This document shows, one piece after another, positions 1 to 7,157 of a stretch of 12,012 bases of DNA (its first letter is position 1; every line of letters begins with the position of its first letter). The notes below the pieces were generated by a model, which worked only from the letters and a program-made list of their open reading frames with translations, had not been told where the DNA came from and did not search any database. Origin of the DNA: Deltaproteobacteria bacterium (lineage in GTDB: Bacteria > Desulfobacterota > Dissulfuribacteria > Dissulfuribacterales > UBA3076); contig JAGGRV010000272.1 of the NCBI GenBank assembly GCA_021159445.1, forward strand, positions 1-12,012, given 5' to 3'. The translations under genes were made by a program, and so were the position numbers.

Positions 1-273
1 TGCTTTGAAACCTGAAAAAGGCTGTTGGCTGTCAGGGGGGAAAGTGAATAATTACGATCATACTACACGGCGTACAATAAATGTTGAATTTCGAATGTTG
101 AATGTTGAATTAAGGTAAATGTACATGTCCTTTAAATCTTTTTCCACCATTCACCATTCAGCATTGTCTATAAAGGGATGCATCTCGGGCTTTTTGCAGT
201 GTAATTAAAAATTAAAAAAACAATGATAAGGGAATTTAAGCCGGATATGAAGACTTCCCAAAAAAAAAGAAAA
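1..273. other. Non-coding left flank, no gene recognised
   Basis: No convincing gene is visible. One plus-strand frame is open from the window edge to about position 118, but its translation is not recognisable and its last third is the 7-nt repeat array, so it was not called. The stretch holds the repeat array described separately (82-165) and A-rich sequence at 205-273. On the minus strand the A-rich part becomes a T-run just after the tRNA 3' end, which may help end its transcription, although no stable hairpin precedes it. Confidence 0.5.
82..165. repeat. 7-nt tandem repeats forming an imperfect inverted repeat
   Basis: The left arm consists of 7-nt units: TGTTGAA, TTTCGAA, TGTTGAA, TGTTGAA (82-109). 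The right arm, about 40 nt downstream, is also made of 7-nt units: CCACCAT, TCACCAT, TCAGCAT. The reverse complement of 149-165 matches 94-110 at 15 of 17 positions, so transcribed RNA could fold into a hairpin with a 38-nt loop. The function is unknown. The architecture resembles the array at 5501-5655, though the sequences differ. Confidence 0.7.
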
Positions 274-350
<77 letters not shown>

Positions 351-472
351 ATTAGTTGACGACATATTGTTTAACACAGGGTTTCAAAGCCTTCAAGGAC
401 TTTGGTTTTGGTACAGTGCTCTCAGTTCTATGGTTGCCTCAATGTAACACTATGTTTATATAGGACTACTTT

Positions 473-2539
473 ATGGCTAAAACTCGCAGAAAGAAATCCA
501 GAAAACCAATTGTATGGGGCTATCGTCCTCTGTTGGGAATCATACTTGGATCAGCCATCGTGGTATCCCTGGCAATTGGTAGTCTCATAATAGGGTATAT
601 GCTCCTGGGCCTCCCGGAAATCTCAAGTCTTAAATCTTATAGTCCTCCCATGGTCACGGAAGTACTCGACTCGGACCATCGTCCCATAGCATACTGGTAT
701 AAGGAGAAAAGATGGCCTGTCCCGATTTCCCGAATGCCGGACAGGCTGGTACAGGCCTTTCTGGCAGCTGAAGATGCTCGTTTTTACGAACATCCTGGCA
801 TTGATTTCATGGGGGTCATTCGGGCCATAGTAAAAAATGTGGAGGCAGGCGGGATAGTCCAGGGAGCGAGTACCATTACCCAACAGGTAACAAGATCCTT
901 ACTCCTTACACGGGAAAAGAGTTGGTTGCGCAAGGTTAAAGAAGCAATCCTTGCCTGGCAGATAGATGCAGCACTTACCAAAGACGAGATCCTGACCATA
1001 TATTTGAATCAGATATATTTTGGGCAGGGGGCCTATGGAGTCGAAAGTGCTGCCAGGATCTATTTCGCAAAACATGTGGATGACCTGAATCTCGCTGAAT
1101 GCGCACTCTTTGCCGGCCTGCCCAAGGCCCCGAGCCGGTACGATCCAACAAAACACATGGACCGTGCAAAAAAGCGCCAGGATTATGTGCTGAGACGGAT
1201 GGTAGAGGAAGGCTATATTCCTTCAGAGGAGGCAGAAGAGGCAAAAAAGACCCCTATTCGCCTGGAAAGAGAGACCTTGGAGCCTCCGCCCGGTACAGAT
1301 TATTTCCTTTCGGAAGTAAAAAAGGAACTTGAAGCAAGGTATGGCAAAAAAAGGCTCCTGACAGATGGTCTTACCGTAACAACTACTCTCAAAAGGGACT
1401 GGCAGATCAAGGCTAATGAAGCAGTGCTTCAGGGTCTGGATAGCTTGCTCAAGAGACATACTAAAGATACCGAACTGAACCAGTCTGTTCAGGCAGCCCT
1501 TGTGGCAATCGAGGCAAAAACCGGTGCTGTTCAGGCCCTTTGGGGGGGCAAGGATTTCAATAAATCTCAATTCAACCTGGCAACCCAGGGCAGGATGCAG
1601 CCCGGGTCTGCCTTTAAGGCAATAATCTATACAACGGCCCTATTCAATGGACTTGTAGCCCCTAATACAATCGTTGTGGATGAACCGATTTCATTGCCCG
1701 GAGCGGATTCTCAAACCATGTGGGAACCAGAGAACTTCGACAAGACCTATATGGGCCCGATCACCATAAGGACGGCCCTCACACACTCCCGTAATATCAT
1801 TTCCGTAAAAATCGCAAAGGTAATTGGGCTGACCTCCATTCATGATATGGCAAGGCGTATGGGAATAGAAACACCCCTGGCAAATAATCTGTCTATTTCT
1901 CTGGGTTCTTCTGAAGTGACTCTAATTGAGATGGCAAGGGCTTTCAGTACCTTTCCCAATCTGGGAGAAAATGTTAAACCTCAATTTATTCAGGAAGTTA
2001 GAAATCGAAAAGGAGAAATAATAGAACAACTTGAGCCTGTTTTTAAAAAAGCGGTTGATCCGTTAACTGCTTTTCAGATGGTCCACCTCCTTGAGGGAGT
2101 AGTCCAGGATGGTACAGGCCGGAATGCCAGGGCCCTTGGGATTCCAGCAGGTGGCAAGACCGGTACCACTGATAATTGTCGAGACGCGTGGTTCATTGGA
2201 TTTACCCCTGAAGTAGTGGCAGCAGTGTGGGTCGGGAGGGAAGACAAAAAATCATTGGGCACAAAAGAAACCGGGGGCAGAGTTGCATGCCCGATATGGA
2301 CATCTTTTATGTCAGTGACAAAAGAAGAAATGACAAAACAGGATTTCAGCATGCCTCAGGGAATAGCTCTGGTCCCGGTAGACCGGCAAACCGGCGAAAT
2401 AATTATACCTAAGAAAGACAATGAAAGCTCTTTTGTGTGGGAAGCAATGAGAGAGGATTTGCTCCCGCCTCTTCACCCTTCATCTGGAAAATTCAGGCTC
2501 CCTTCCTGGTTGAAAAGACTTGACGACTTCCTTTTTTAA
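473..2539 (+). CDS. mrcA: Penicillin-binding protein 1A (class A PBP: transglycosylase plus transpeptidase)
   Basis: This bifunctional peptidoglycan synthase polymerises lipid II into glycan strands and cross-links their stem peptides on the periplasmic side of the inner membrane. The 688-residue protein has a short basic cytoplasmic tail, one membrane anchor (about 19-47) and a GT51 transglycosylase domain (about 65-240). The GT51 motifs EDARFYEH (catalytic Glu100), QGASTITQQ (130-138), RKVKEAI (153-159, likely second catalytic Glu157) and GAYGVESAA are visible. The transpeptidase domain (about 335-615) carries the SxxK motif SAFK (Ser379, Lys382), SRN (439-441) and KTG (562-564). It is shorter than the roughly 850-residue enteric PBP1a because the linker between domains (about 260-335) is short. 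ATG 473 is preceded by AGGA (462-465) at 7-nt spacing. panE follows after 18 nt and is probably co-transcribed. The family is certain; mrcA as opposed to another class A PBP symbol is less so. Confidence 0.95.
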   Translation: MAKTRRKKSRKPIVWGYRPLLGIILGSAIVVSLAIGSLIIGYMLLGLPEISSLKSYSPPMVTEVLDSDHRPIAYWYKEKRWPVPISRMPDRLVQAFLAAEDARFYEHPGIDFMGVIRAIVKNVEAGGIVQGASTITQQVTRSLLLTREKSWLRKVKEAILAWQIDAALTKDEILTIYLNQIYFGQGAYGVESAARIYFAKHVDDLNLAECALFAGLPKAPSRYDPTKHMDRAKKRQDYVLRRMVEEGYIPSEEAEEAKKTPIRLERETLEPPPGTDYFLSEVKKELEARYGKKRLLTDGLTVTTTLKRDWQIKANEAVLQGLDSLLKRHTKDTELNQSVQAALVAIEAKTGAVQALWGGKDFNKSQFNLATQGRMQPGSAFKAIIYTTALFNGLVAPNTIVVDEPISLPGADSQTMWEPENFDKTYMGPITIRTALTHSRNIISVKIAKVIGLTSIHDMARRMGIETPLANNLSISLGSSEVTLIEMARAFSTFPNLGENVKPQFIQEVRNRKGEIIEQLEPVFKKAVDPLTAFQMVHLLEGVVQDGTGRNARALGIPAGGKTGTTDNCRDAWFIGFTPEVVAAVWVGREDKKSLGTKETGGRVACPIWTSFMSVTKEEMTKQDFSMPQGIALVPVDRQTGEIIIPKKDNESSFVWEAMREDLLPPLHPSSGKFRLPSWLKRLDDFLF

Positions 2540-2557
2540 TCAGAAATGGACTAAACA

Positions 2558-3517
2558 ATGCAAGATAGAAATCCGCTCAAGCTCACTATTGTAGGTCCAG
2601 GGGCTATGGGTTGCCTTCTGGCCGCCACGCTTTACAAACAAGATTGCCCCGTTTCCTTACTTGATTACAAGCCGGATCGCGCCGAGAGACTCAAGAAGGC
2701 CGGGATAAAGGTTATGTCATCAAAGGAGACATGGACCGCCTTTCCGAATGTTACTGCAGAACCCGAGTCTTTGAGCCCTCAGGACTGGGTGATAATGTTT
2801 GTCAAGGCCGCCAGGACTGCCGATGCCGTGAAGCGTATAGGTCCCCTGATAGGACCCGGAACCCTGGTTGTTACTCTGCAAAACGGTATAGGGCACGAAT
2901 CCACACTTTCTAAAATTGTAAAACCGGAACAGATTGCCCTTGGCGTAACCTCTCAGGGGGCGACTCTACTGGATGAAGGGCATATTCGCCATGCCGGGAG
3001 TGGTCCCACAACGCTTGGATTAGTAATCCTCAACCCTGAAGCCAAAGACAGATTAATTTCTTTAGCGACTTTACTGAACGAGGCGGGATGGCCCTCTCAA
3101 GTAGTTGAAGACATCTATCCTCATATATGGCGCAAATTGATTGTCAATGTTGGGATAAACGCATTAACCGCCCTCTGCGGCCTTACCAACGGAAAATTAC
3201 CACAACATCCGGAGTCCTTGCGACTTCAAGAACTTGCAGTTGCTGAGGCATGGACGTTGTCATCAAAGAAAGGCATTACCTTGGGCCTTTCACTTGAAGA
3301 GGCCCATGATATGGTTAATTCTGTGTGTAAGGCAACTGCGCAAAACAGGTCCTCCATGCTCCAGGACCGTACCAAAAACAGGCCTACTGAAATCGACTAC
3401 ATTAACGGCGCCATTACCGGGATGGGCAGAGAACTTGGAGTTGCGACCCCGGTAAACGAGGTCTTGACTCTTCTTGTGCGCTTAAATTCACGTCTGGGCT
3501 GGAAAAATCCGTTTTAA
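2558..3517 (+). CDS. panE: 2-dehydropantoate 2-reductase (ketopantoate reductase)
   Basis: Predicted to reduce 2-dehydropantoate to (R)-pantoate with NADPH in the cytoplasm, a step towards pantothenate and coenzyme A. The 319-residue protein has an N-terminal Rossmann fold with GPGAMG (13-18) right after the first beta strand, LQNGIG (107-112), and a C-terminal helical domain. The family motif WRKLIVNVGIN contains the expected catalytic Lys193 and nearby Asn197 and Asn201. RPTEIDYING (275-284) supplies the conserved Glu278. Length is typical. The ATG lies 18 nt after the PBP stop with only a weak TGGA as ribosome binding site; an earlier ATG at 2545 runs straight into a stop, so this start is preferred. 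The ApbA/PanE family contains paralogues of other specificity, so the substrate is inferred. No terminator hairpin is seen after the gene. Confidence 0.88.
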   Translation: MQDRNPLKLTIVGPGAMGCLLAATLYKQDCPVSLLDYKPDRAERLKKAGIKVMSSKETWTAFPNVTAEPESLSPQDWVIMFVKAARTADAVKRIGPLIGPGTLVVTLQNGIGHESTLSKIVKPEQIALGVTSQGATLLDEGHIRHAGSGPTTLGLVILNPEAKDRLISLATLLNEAGWPSQVVEDIYPHIWRKLIVNVGINALTALCGLTNGKLPQHPESLRLQELAVAEAWTLSSKKGITLGLSLEEAHDMVNSVCKATAQNRSSMLQDRTKNRPTEIDYINGAITGMGRELGVATPVNEVLTLLVRLNSRLGWKNPF

Positions 3518-3529
3518 TACAAAAAGACA

Positions 3530-3556
3530 TTGACATTTCCATAATTGTATTATTAT
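3530..3556 (+). promoter_or_regulatory. Possible sigma-70 promoter downstream of panE
   Basis: A perfect TTGACA (3530-3535) is followed after 15 nt by TATTAT (3551-3556), 5 of 6 to the -10 consensus; the spacing is shorter than the preferred 17 nt. TATGTT at 3554-3559 is an alternative -10 with 18-nt spacing. No gene starts within 600 nt, so if active it would drive either a long rho leader or a non-coding transcript. The call is tentative in AT-rich sequence. Confidence 0.3.
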
Positions 3557-3720
3557 GTTATGACATTCAGGCCTTGGAAGCGATTAATTTAAGTATAAGC
3601 CACCACGTTACAAATGGTCATTTTTTGGCCAATTCAGGTTCGACAAACAAAAATTGTGGCATTCATAGTTAGTAAGAATCCTTCTGTTTCCAAACGCTAA
3701 ATATTCCTTTGCTGATACTA

Positions 3721-3876
3721 AGGAACGTACAATAAATAACTTGAACAAATTAATGTCTTTTTTGCCGTCTTCTTCGTTGCTCGTCGATCACATAACCCGT
3801 TATGCTCGCTCCTCGCGCCTTGAATACAACAAAAAATCCTATTAATTTTTGTTCAACTTATTTATCTCCCGTTCCT
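3721..3876. repeat. 156-bp element with ~35-bp imperfect terminal inverted repeats (MITE-like)
   Basis: The left end (3721-3754, beginning AGGAACGTACAATAAATAAC) is the imperfect reverse complement of the right end (3841-3876, ending in CGTTCCT). Shared blocks include AGGAACG, ATAAATAA, TTGAACAAA and TTAAT, interrupted by a few mismatches and two small gaps. The interior is markedly more GC-rich than its surroundings and holds a perfect 6-bp palindrome, CATAAC-CC-GTTATG (3791-3804). No transposase is encoded and no clear target duplication was found. The size and ends fit a non-autonomous mobile element or a dispersed palindromic repeat; the class is not identified. A 30-codon open frame (3753-3845) fills the interior but lacks a ribosome binding site and is not called. 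Confidence 0.7.
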
Positions 3877-4079
3877 AAACAATTAAATATAGAACACGTT
3901 ACCTATCTTGATGTGGGCTGCGTTTTTCTGGTTTTAAAGCTAACCTGTCGCATCTTGTAGAGATGGTGCAACATTACCTGCGGTCAAAATTCCATAAAAG
4001 CCATCCCTCTTCACAACGAACCACAAATTACATTAAATCTTTCCAAAGGCGATTAGTTTGAGCCCATTTTCTATTACAA

Positions 4080-4109
4080 TTGCTATATTTTTTTGGACCT
4101 TATTATAAC
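4080..4109 (+). promoter_or_regulatory. Probable rho promoter
   Basis: TTGCTA (4080-4085, 4 of 6 to the -35 consensus), an 18-nt spacer, then TATAAC (4104-4109, 5 of 6 to the -10 consensus). Transcription would start near 4116, giving a leader of about 64 nt before rho. It is the best sigma-70-like pair close to the gene, but the surrounding sequence is AT-rich and chance matches are likely. Confidence 0.42.
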
Positions 4110-4179
4110 TTGAATTTCTTCAAAAAATTTACGCCCGCAGATTTTTTTAAGAATATGTAAATTCCATAGAGGTAAAACT

Positions 4180-5463
4180 ATGCCAAAAACATCAAAGACA
4201 AATAGAGCAAAAACATTAATTTTAGCTGATTTAAAACGTAAAAGCATAGGTGAACTTCACAAAATAGCAAAAGACCTGGGCATAGATTCTCCCAGCGGGA
4301 TGCGTAAACAGGAGATCATCTTTGCTATACTTAAGGCCCAGACCGCCAATAATGGGTCTGTATATGGCGAGGGTGTACTGGAGATACTCCAGGATGGATT
4401 TGGTTTCCTCCGCAGCCCGGACTACAATTATCTGCCAGGCCCGGATGACATATACGTATCTCCGTCACAAATCAGACGTTTTTCCTTGAAAACCGGCGAT
4501 ACCGTCTCCGGCCAGATCCGTCCTCCCAAGGAGGGGGAACGATACTTTGCCCTGCTAAAGGTAGAATCTCTAAACCATGATGCCCCTGAGGCATCCTTTG
4601 ATAAGGTAATCTTTGACAACCTCACGCCTCTCTATCCTGATGAGCATCTCAATCTGGAGACCGATTCAGACAACTATTCCGCCAGGATAATGGATTTTAT
4701 GACTCCAATCGGTAAGGGCCAAAGAGGACTTATCGTCGCACCTCCCCGAACCGGCAAGACAATGCTCCTCCAAAATATCGCCAACAGTATCACCAAAAAT
4801 CACCCCGAGGTTATATTGATTGTCCTGCTCATAGATGAAAGACCGGAGGAAGTCACAGACATGCAACGCATTGTAAAGGCTGAGGTTGTCAGCTCGACGT
4901 TCGATGAGCCGGCCCAGCGCCATGTCCAGGTCTCCAAAATGGTTATTGAGAAAGCCAAACGCCTGGTGGAACATAAACGCGATGTGGTGATACTTCTGGA
5001 TAGCATCACCAGGCTTGCCAGGGCCTATAACACCGTAGTTCCTCCCAGTGGCAAGATCCTCTCCGGAGGTGTAGACTCCAATGCGCTTCAGAAACCCAAG
5101 CGCTTCTTCGGGGCTGCCAGAAACATTGAGGAAGGGGGTAGTCTTACAATAATCGCCACTGCCCTTGTGGATACAGGAAGCCGAATGGACGAGGTCATAT
5201 TTGAAGAGTTTAAGGGCACTGGAAACATGGAAATACATTTAGACAGAAAGCTCACTGACAAACGGATATTCCCCTCAATCGACATCAACCACTCCGGCAC
5301 CAGGAAAGAAGAGTTGCTGCTGCCCGAGGATGTGTTGAATCGAATTTGGCTTTTGCGAAAGCTTCTATCACCCTTAAACCCGGTAGACAGCATGGAATTC
5401 CTCCTGGATAAGATGCGGGGTACGGAAAACAACGCCGAGTTTTTGGCATCCATGAACAGATGA
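4180..5463 (+). CDS. rho: Transcription termination factor Rho
   Basis: Hexameric RNA-dependent ATPase/helicase that loads on unstructured C-rich nascent RNA and releases RNA polymerase. The 427-residue protein has the Rho N-terminal helical domain (about 15-55), a cold-shock-like RNA-binding domain (about 61-135, with GFGFLR at 73-78) and a RecA-type ATPase domain. Walker A is PPRTGKT (188-194, Lys193). LIDERPEEV contains the catalytic Glu220. Walker B is VILLDS (270-275, Asp274). The Q-loop/R-loop region is around 284-300, and SGTRKEEL (372-379) places the arginine finger at Arg375. Length is normal (419 in E. coli) and no residue is missing. ATG 4180 is preceded by AGAGGT (4168-4173) at 6-nt spacing. 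It lies upstream of rpmE-prfA-prmC, a familiar arrangement in Desulfobacterota, but a 284-nt gap with its own promoter separates them. Confidence 0.98.
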   Translation: MPKTSKTNRAKTLILADLKRKSIGELHKIAKDLGIDSPSGMRKQEIIFAILKAQTANNGSVYGEGVLEILQDGFGFLRSPDYNYLPGPDDIYVSPSQIRRFSLKTGDTVSGQIRPPKEGERYFALLKVESLNHDAPEASFDKVIFDNLTPLYPDEHLNLETDSDNYSARIMDFMTPIGKGQRGLIVAPPRTGKTMLLQNIANSITKNHPEVILIVLLIDERPEEVTDMQRIVKAEVVSSTFDEPAQRHVQVSKMVIEKAKRLVEHKRDVVILLDSITRLARAYNTVVPPSGKILSGGVDSNALQKPKRFFGAARNIEEGGSLTIIATALVDTGSRMDEVIFEEFKGTGNMEIHLDRKLTDKRIFPSIDINHSGTRKEELLLPEDVLNRIWLLRKLLSPLNPVDSMEFLLDKMRGTENNAEFLASMNR

Positions 5464-5500
5464 TATTGGGTTTAAACTTAAATCCTGAATACAGACCTCG

Positions 5501-5655
5501 TTAAGTGGTTGAATAGTTGATTAGTTAAGTGGTTATTATTGTTTGAATTTATATCGTTTGCACAAAAATTGGACACTTGATGTAGTTGAAGGTCTAATAT
5601 ACTGATTTAACATGCTTATTTTTCGACTCAACGACTCAACGACTCAACTATTTGA
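5501..5655. repeat. 8-nt repeat array with inverted partner array
   Basis: The left arm is four consecutive 8-nt units: TTAAGTGG, TTGAATAG, TTGATTAG, TTAAGTGG (5501-5532). The right arm is three exact copies of CGACTCAA (5624-5647) followed by CTATTTGA (5648-5655). In reverse complement the right arm reads TCAAATAG then TTGAGTCG three times, and these align in register with the left-arm units from 5509 onward. The two arms are therefore the same kind of 8-nt repeat in opposite orientation, about 85-90 nt apart. No function is known to me. The position between the rho stop and the rpmE promoter would suit transcript-end folding. Confidence 0.75.
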
Positions 5656-5676
5656 CGATCTCTGGAATATCGGATT

Positions 5677-5705
5677 TTGAACAAAAACACTTTTTGCAGT
5701 ATAGT
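5677..5705 (+). promoter_or_regulatory. Probable sigma-70 promoter for rpmE-prfA-prmC
   Basis: TTGAAC (5677-5682, 4 of 6), an ideal 17-nt spacer, then TATAGT (5700-5705, 5 of 6). The predicted transcript start near 5712 gives a leader of about 36 nt that includes the ribosome binding site AGGAG (5731-5735) of rpmE. Spacing and position make this a better promoter candidate than the one before rho. Confidence 0.55.
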
Positions 5706-5747
5706 TATTTTAAAAATAGTGAAACCCAACAGGAGATATAAGAAAAC

Positions 5748-5963
5748 ATGAAGGAAAAAATCCATCCAAAATACTATAACGCCAAGGTAAGATGCGCCTG
5801 TGGTAATGAGTTTGAGATAGGTTCAACCCAGAAAGAGATAAAGGTAGAGATATGCTCCAAGTGTCATCCTTTCTTTACCGGCAAACAGAAACTGGTCGAT
5901 ACTGCCGGGAGGGTGGAGAAATTCTACCGCAGGTATGGTGAGACCGCGGGAAAGCAGGCCTGA
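5748..5963 (+). CDS. rpmE: 50S ribosomal protein L31 (zinc-binding type)
   Basis: Small protein of the large ribosomal subunit that contributes to the bridge between subunits. All 71 residues fit bacterial L31: start MKEKIHPKY, the CxC pair Cys16/Cys18 and the CxxC pair Cys36/Cys39 that together bind zinc (the C+ form), then HPFFTGKQK (40-48) and DTAGRVEKFYRRY (51-63). Because the cysteines are kept, it is the zinc-containing form and not the zinc-free paralogue made under zinc starvation. A clear AGGAG lies at 5731-5735, slightly far (12 nt) from the ATG. It heads the likely rpmE-prfA-prmC transcript; prfA follows after 96 nt without a visible terminator. Confidence 0.98.
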   Translation: MKEKIHPKYYNAKVRCACGNEFEIGSTQKEIKVEICSKCHPFFTGKQKLVDTAGRVEKFYRRYGETAGKQA

Positions 5964-6059
5964 GTCGTCATAACAATAGACCTAACCGTTCATGGGATTA
6001 CAACGCCCTTTTTACCGCACAACCCACCGAACTGTAAGCGTTTACCAATAGACCTTGGA

Positions 6060-7157
6060 ATGTTAGCTAAACTTCAAGAATTAGAGAATAAATACCTGGA
6101 CTTAGAGCAAGAACTCAGCGACCCTGATTTACTGAAAAATCAAAAAAAATATCAGGAGATTGCAAAAAGGCACGCCGATCTGAGAGTAATAGTTCAATCT
6201 TACCGCCAGGACCGCGACATACTGGAACAAATCGATGAAAACAAGGTCTTGCTCGGTGATCCTGACCCGGAAATCCGGAAACTCGCACAGTCAGAACTTG
6301 AGGAGCTTGAAGAAAAAAGCAGGGAACTAAAGGAACAAATAAAACGCCTCCTCCTGCCTAAAGACCCCAATGACGAAAAGAACGTGCTTTTGGAAGTCAG
6401 GGCCGGTACGGGCGGAGACGAGGCTGCCCTTTTTGCAGCGGATCTGTTCCGCATGTACAGCCGCTATGCTGAGCACAAAAAATGGAAAGTGGAGGTGCTA
6501 AACGCCCATCTGACCGGGGGCGGTGGATTCAAGGAAATTATCGCCCTTGTTTCCGGGAACAGGGTTTATAGCTGTTTGAAGTACGAAAGTGGCACACACA
6601 GGGTCCAGAGGGTACCTGATACCGAGACCCAGGGACGCATACACACATCGGCCGTTACTGTAGCCGTATTGCCCGAGGCCGATAATGTAGACGTGGATAT
6701 TGATCCTGCTGATCTTCGGATTGACGTTTACCGCGCCTCAGGAGCAGGGGGTCAGCATGTCAACAAGACAGAGTCCGCAGTGCGTATTACCCACCTGCCC
6801 ACAGGGCTGGTAGTACAGTGTCAGGATGAGCGCTCGCAACACAAAAACAGGGCCAAGGCCATGAAGGTGCTTTATGCCCGTCTGCTGGATCTAAAACGCA
6901 CAGAGCAACAATCCCAGGTCTCAGATGAACGACGGAGCATGGTGGGTACAGGGGACAGGAGTGAGCGTATCCGCACCTACAATTTCCCTCAAGGCAGAAT
7001 GACCGACCATCGAATAGGCCTCACCCTTTACCGCCTTGAAACCATAATGGAAGGGGATATAAACGAAATCATAGAGGCACTGGGGACTCACTATCAGGCG
7101 CAGGCCCTGGCCCAAAGCTCAAATGACAATAGCCCAGGCACTCTTCGAGGCCACTAA
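6060..7157 (+). CDS. prfA: Peptide chain release factor 1 (RF1)
   Basis: Recognises UAA and UAG stop codons in the ribosomal A site and triggers release of the finished protein. The 365-residue protein has the N-terminal helical domain (about 1-100), RAGTGGDEAALFA (114-126), the stop-codon-reading tripeptide region P186-D187-T188 (the RF1-type PxT, PAT in E. coli, in contrast to SPF of RF2), GRIHTSAVTVAVLPE (192-206), and the catalytic GGQ (230-232) in SGAGGQHVNKTESAV. The C-terminal domain is complete. The start MLAKLQELENKY matches the family, yet no good Shine-Dalgarno sequence precedes ATG 6060; only TTGGA is directly adjacent. The last 35 nt overlap prmC, whose product methylates the GGQ glutamine of this protein. 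Confidence 0.98.
   Translation: MLAKLQELENKYLDLEQELSDPDLLKNQKKYQEIAKRHADLRVIVQSYRQDRDILEQIDENKVLLGDPDPEIRKLAQSELEELEEKSRELKEQIKRLLLPKDPNDEKNVLLEVRAGTGGDEAALFAADLFRMYSRYAEHKKWKVEVLNAHLTGGGGFKEIIALVSGNRVYSCLKYESGTHRVQRVPDTETQGRIHTSAVTVAVLPEADNVDVDIDPADLRIDVYRASGAGGQHVNKTESAVRITHLPTGLVVQCQDERSQHKNRAKAMKVLYARLLDLKRTEQQSQVSDERRSMVGTGDRSERIRTYNFPQGRMTDHRIGLTLYRLETIMEGDINEIIEALGTHYQAQALAQSSNDNSPGTLRGH

Larger units (their letters stand above)
3518..4179. other. 662-nt non-coding region upstream of rho
   Basis: No gene was found on either strand. The region contains a TTGACA with nearby TATTAT at its left end (3530-3556), an inverted-repeat-bounded element (3721-3876), AT-rich sequence, and a promoter-like pair close to rho (4080-4109). 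A small possible hairpin (CATCT, TGTAG loop, AGATG) lies near 3951-3967. Rho is known to control its own synthesis through its leader in E. coli, so an unusually long upstream region may be regulatory. That is inference; no specific leader structure was recognised. Confidence 0.55.
5464..5747. other. rho-rpmE intergenic region
   Basis: Non-coding and AT-rich. It contains the 8-nt inverted array (5501-5655) and the rpmE promoter (5677-5705). No standard hairpin-plus-T-run terminator follows rho. If the two arms of the 8-nt array pair in RNA, they could form a large imperfect stem there. Confidence 0.5.

Noticed and set aside
71..82. CGTACAATAAAT shared between the left flank and the end of the 156-bp element (3726-3737)
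   Set aside because: For 12-mers in 12 kb a few chance pairs are expected (about 7.2e7 pairs over 1.7e7 possible words), more in AT-rich DNA, so it is not evidence of a second element end.
434..462. TTGCCT-N17-TATATA before the PBP gene as a promoter
   Set aside because: Spacing is good, but the transcript would begin about 4 nt before the ATG and lose the AGGA ribosome binding site that the gene appears to use.
1223..1570. Open frame of 115 codons on the minus strand inside the PBP gene
   Set aside because: Antisense to the linker and transpeptidase start of a well-supported gene; no independent evidence of coding.
3601..3660. Possible sigma-54 promoter around TTGGCC in the panE-rho gap
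   Set aside because: The GG doublet lacks a GC doublet at the required 10-nt spacing, and no gene follows within several hundred bases.
3753..3845. 30-codon open frame filling the core of the inverted-repeat element
   Set aside because: It starts and ends almost exactly at the inverted ends, but has no Shine-Dalgarno and no recognisable product. A frame this short is expected by chance.
4666..5238. Open frame of 190 codons on the minus strand inside rho
   Set aside because: It lies entirely antisense to the conserved ATPase core of Rho, has no recognisable domain and no ribosome binding site. It reflects the codon use of rho.
5464..5500. Intrinsic terminator directly after rho
   Set aside because: Only a short GTTTAAAC palindrome without a GC-rich stem or a T-run was found.
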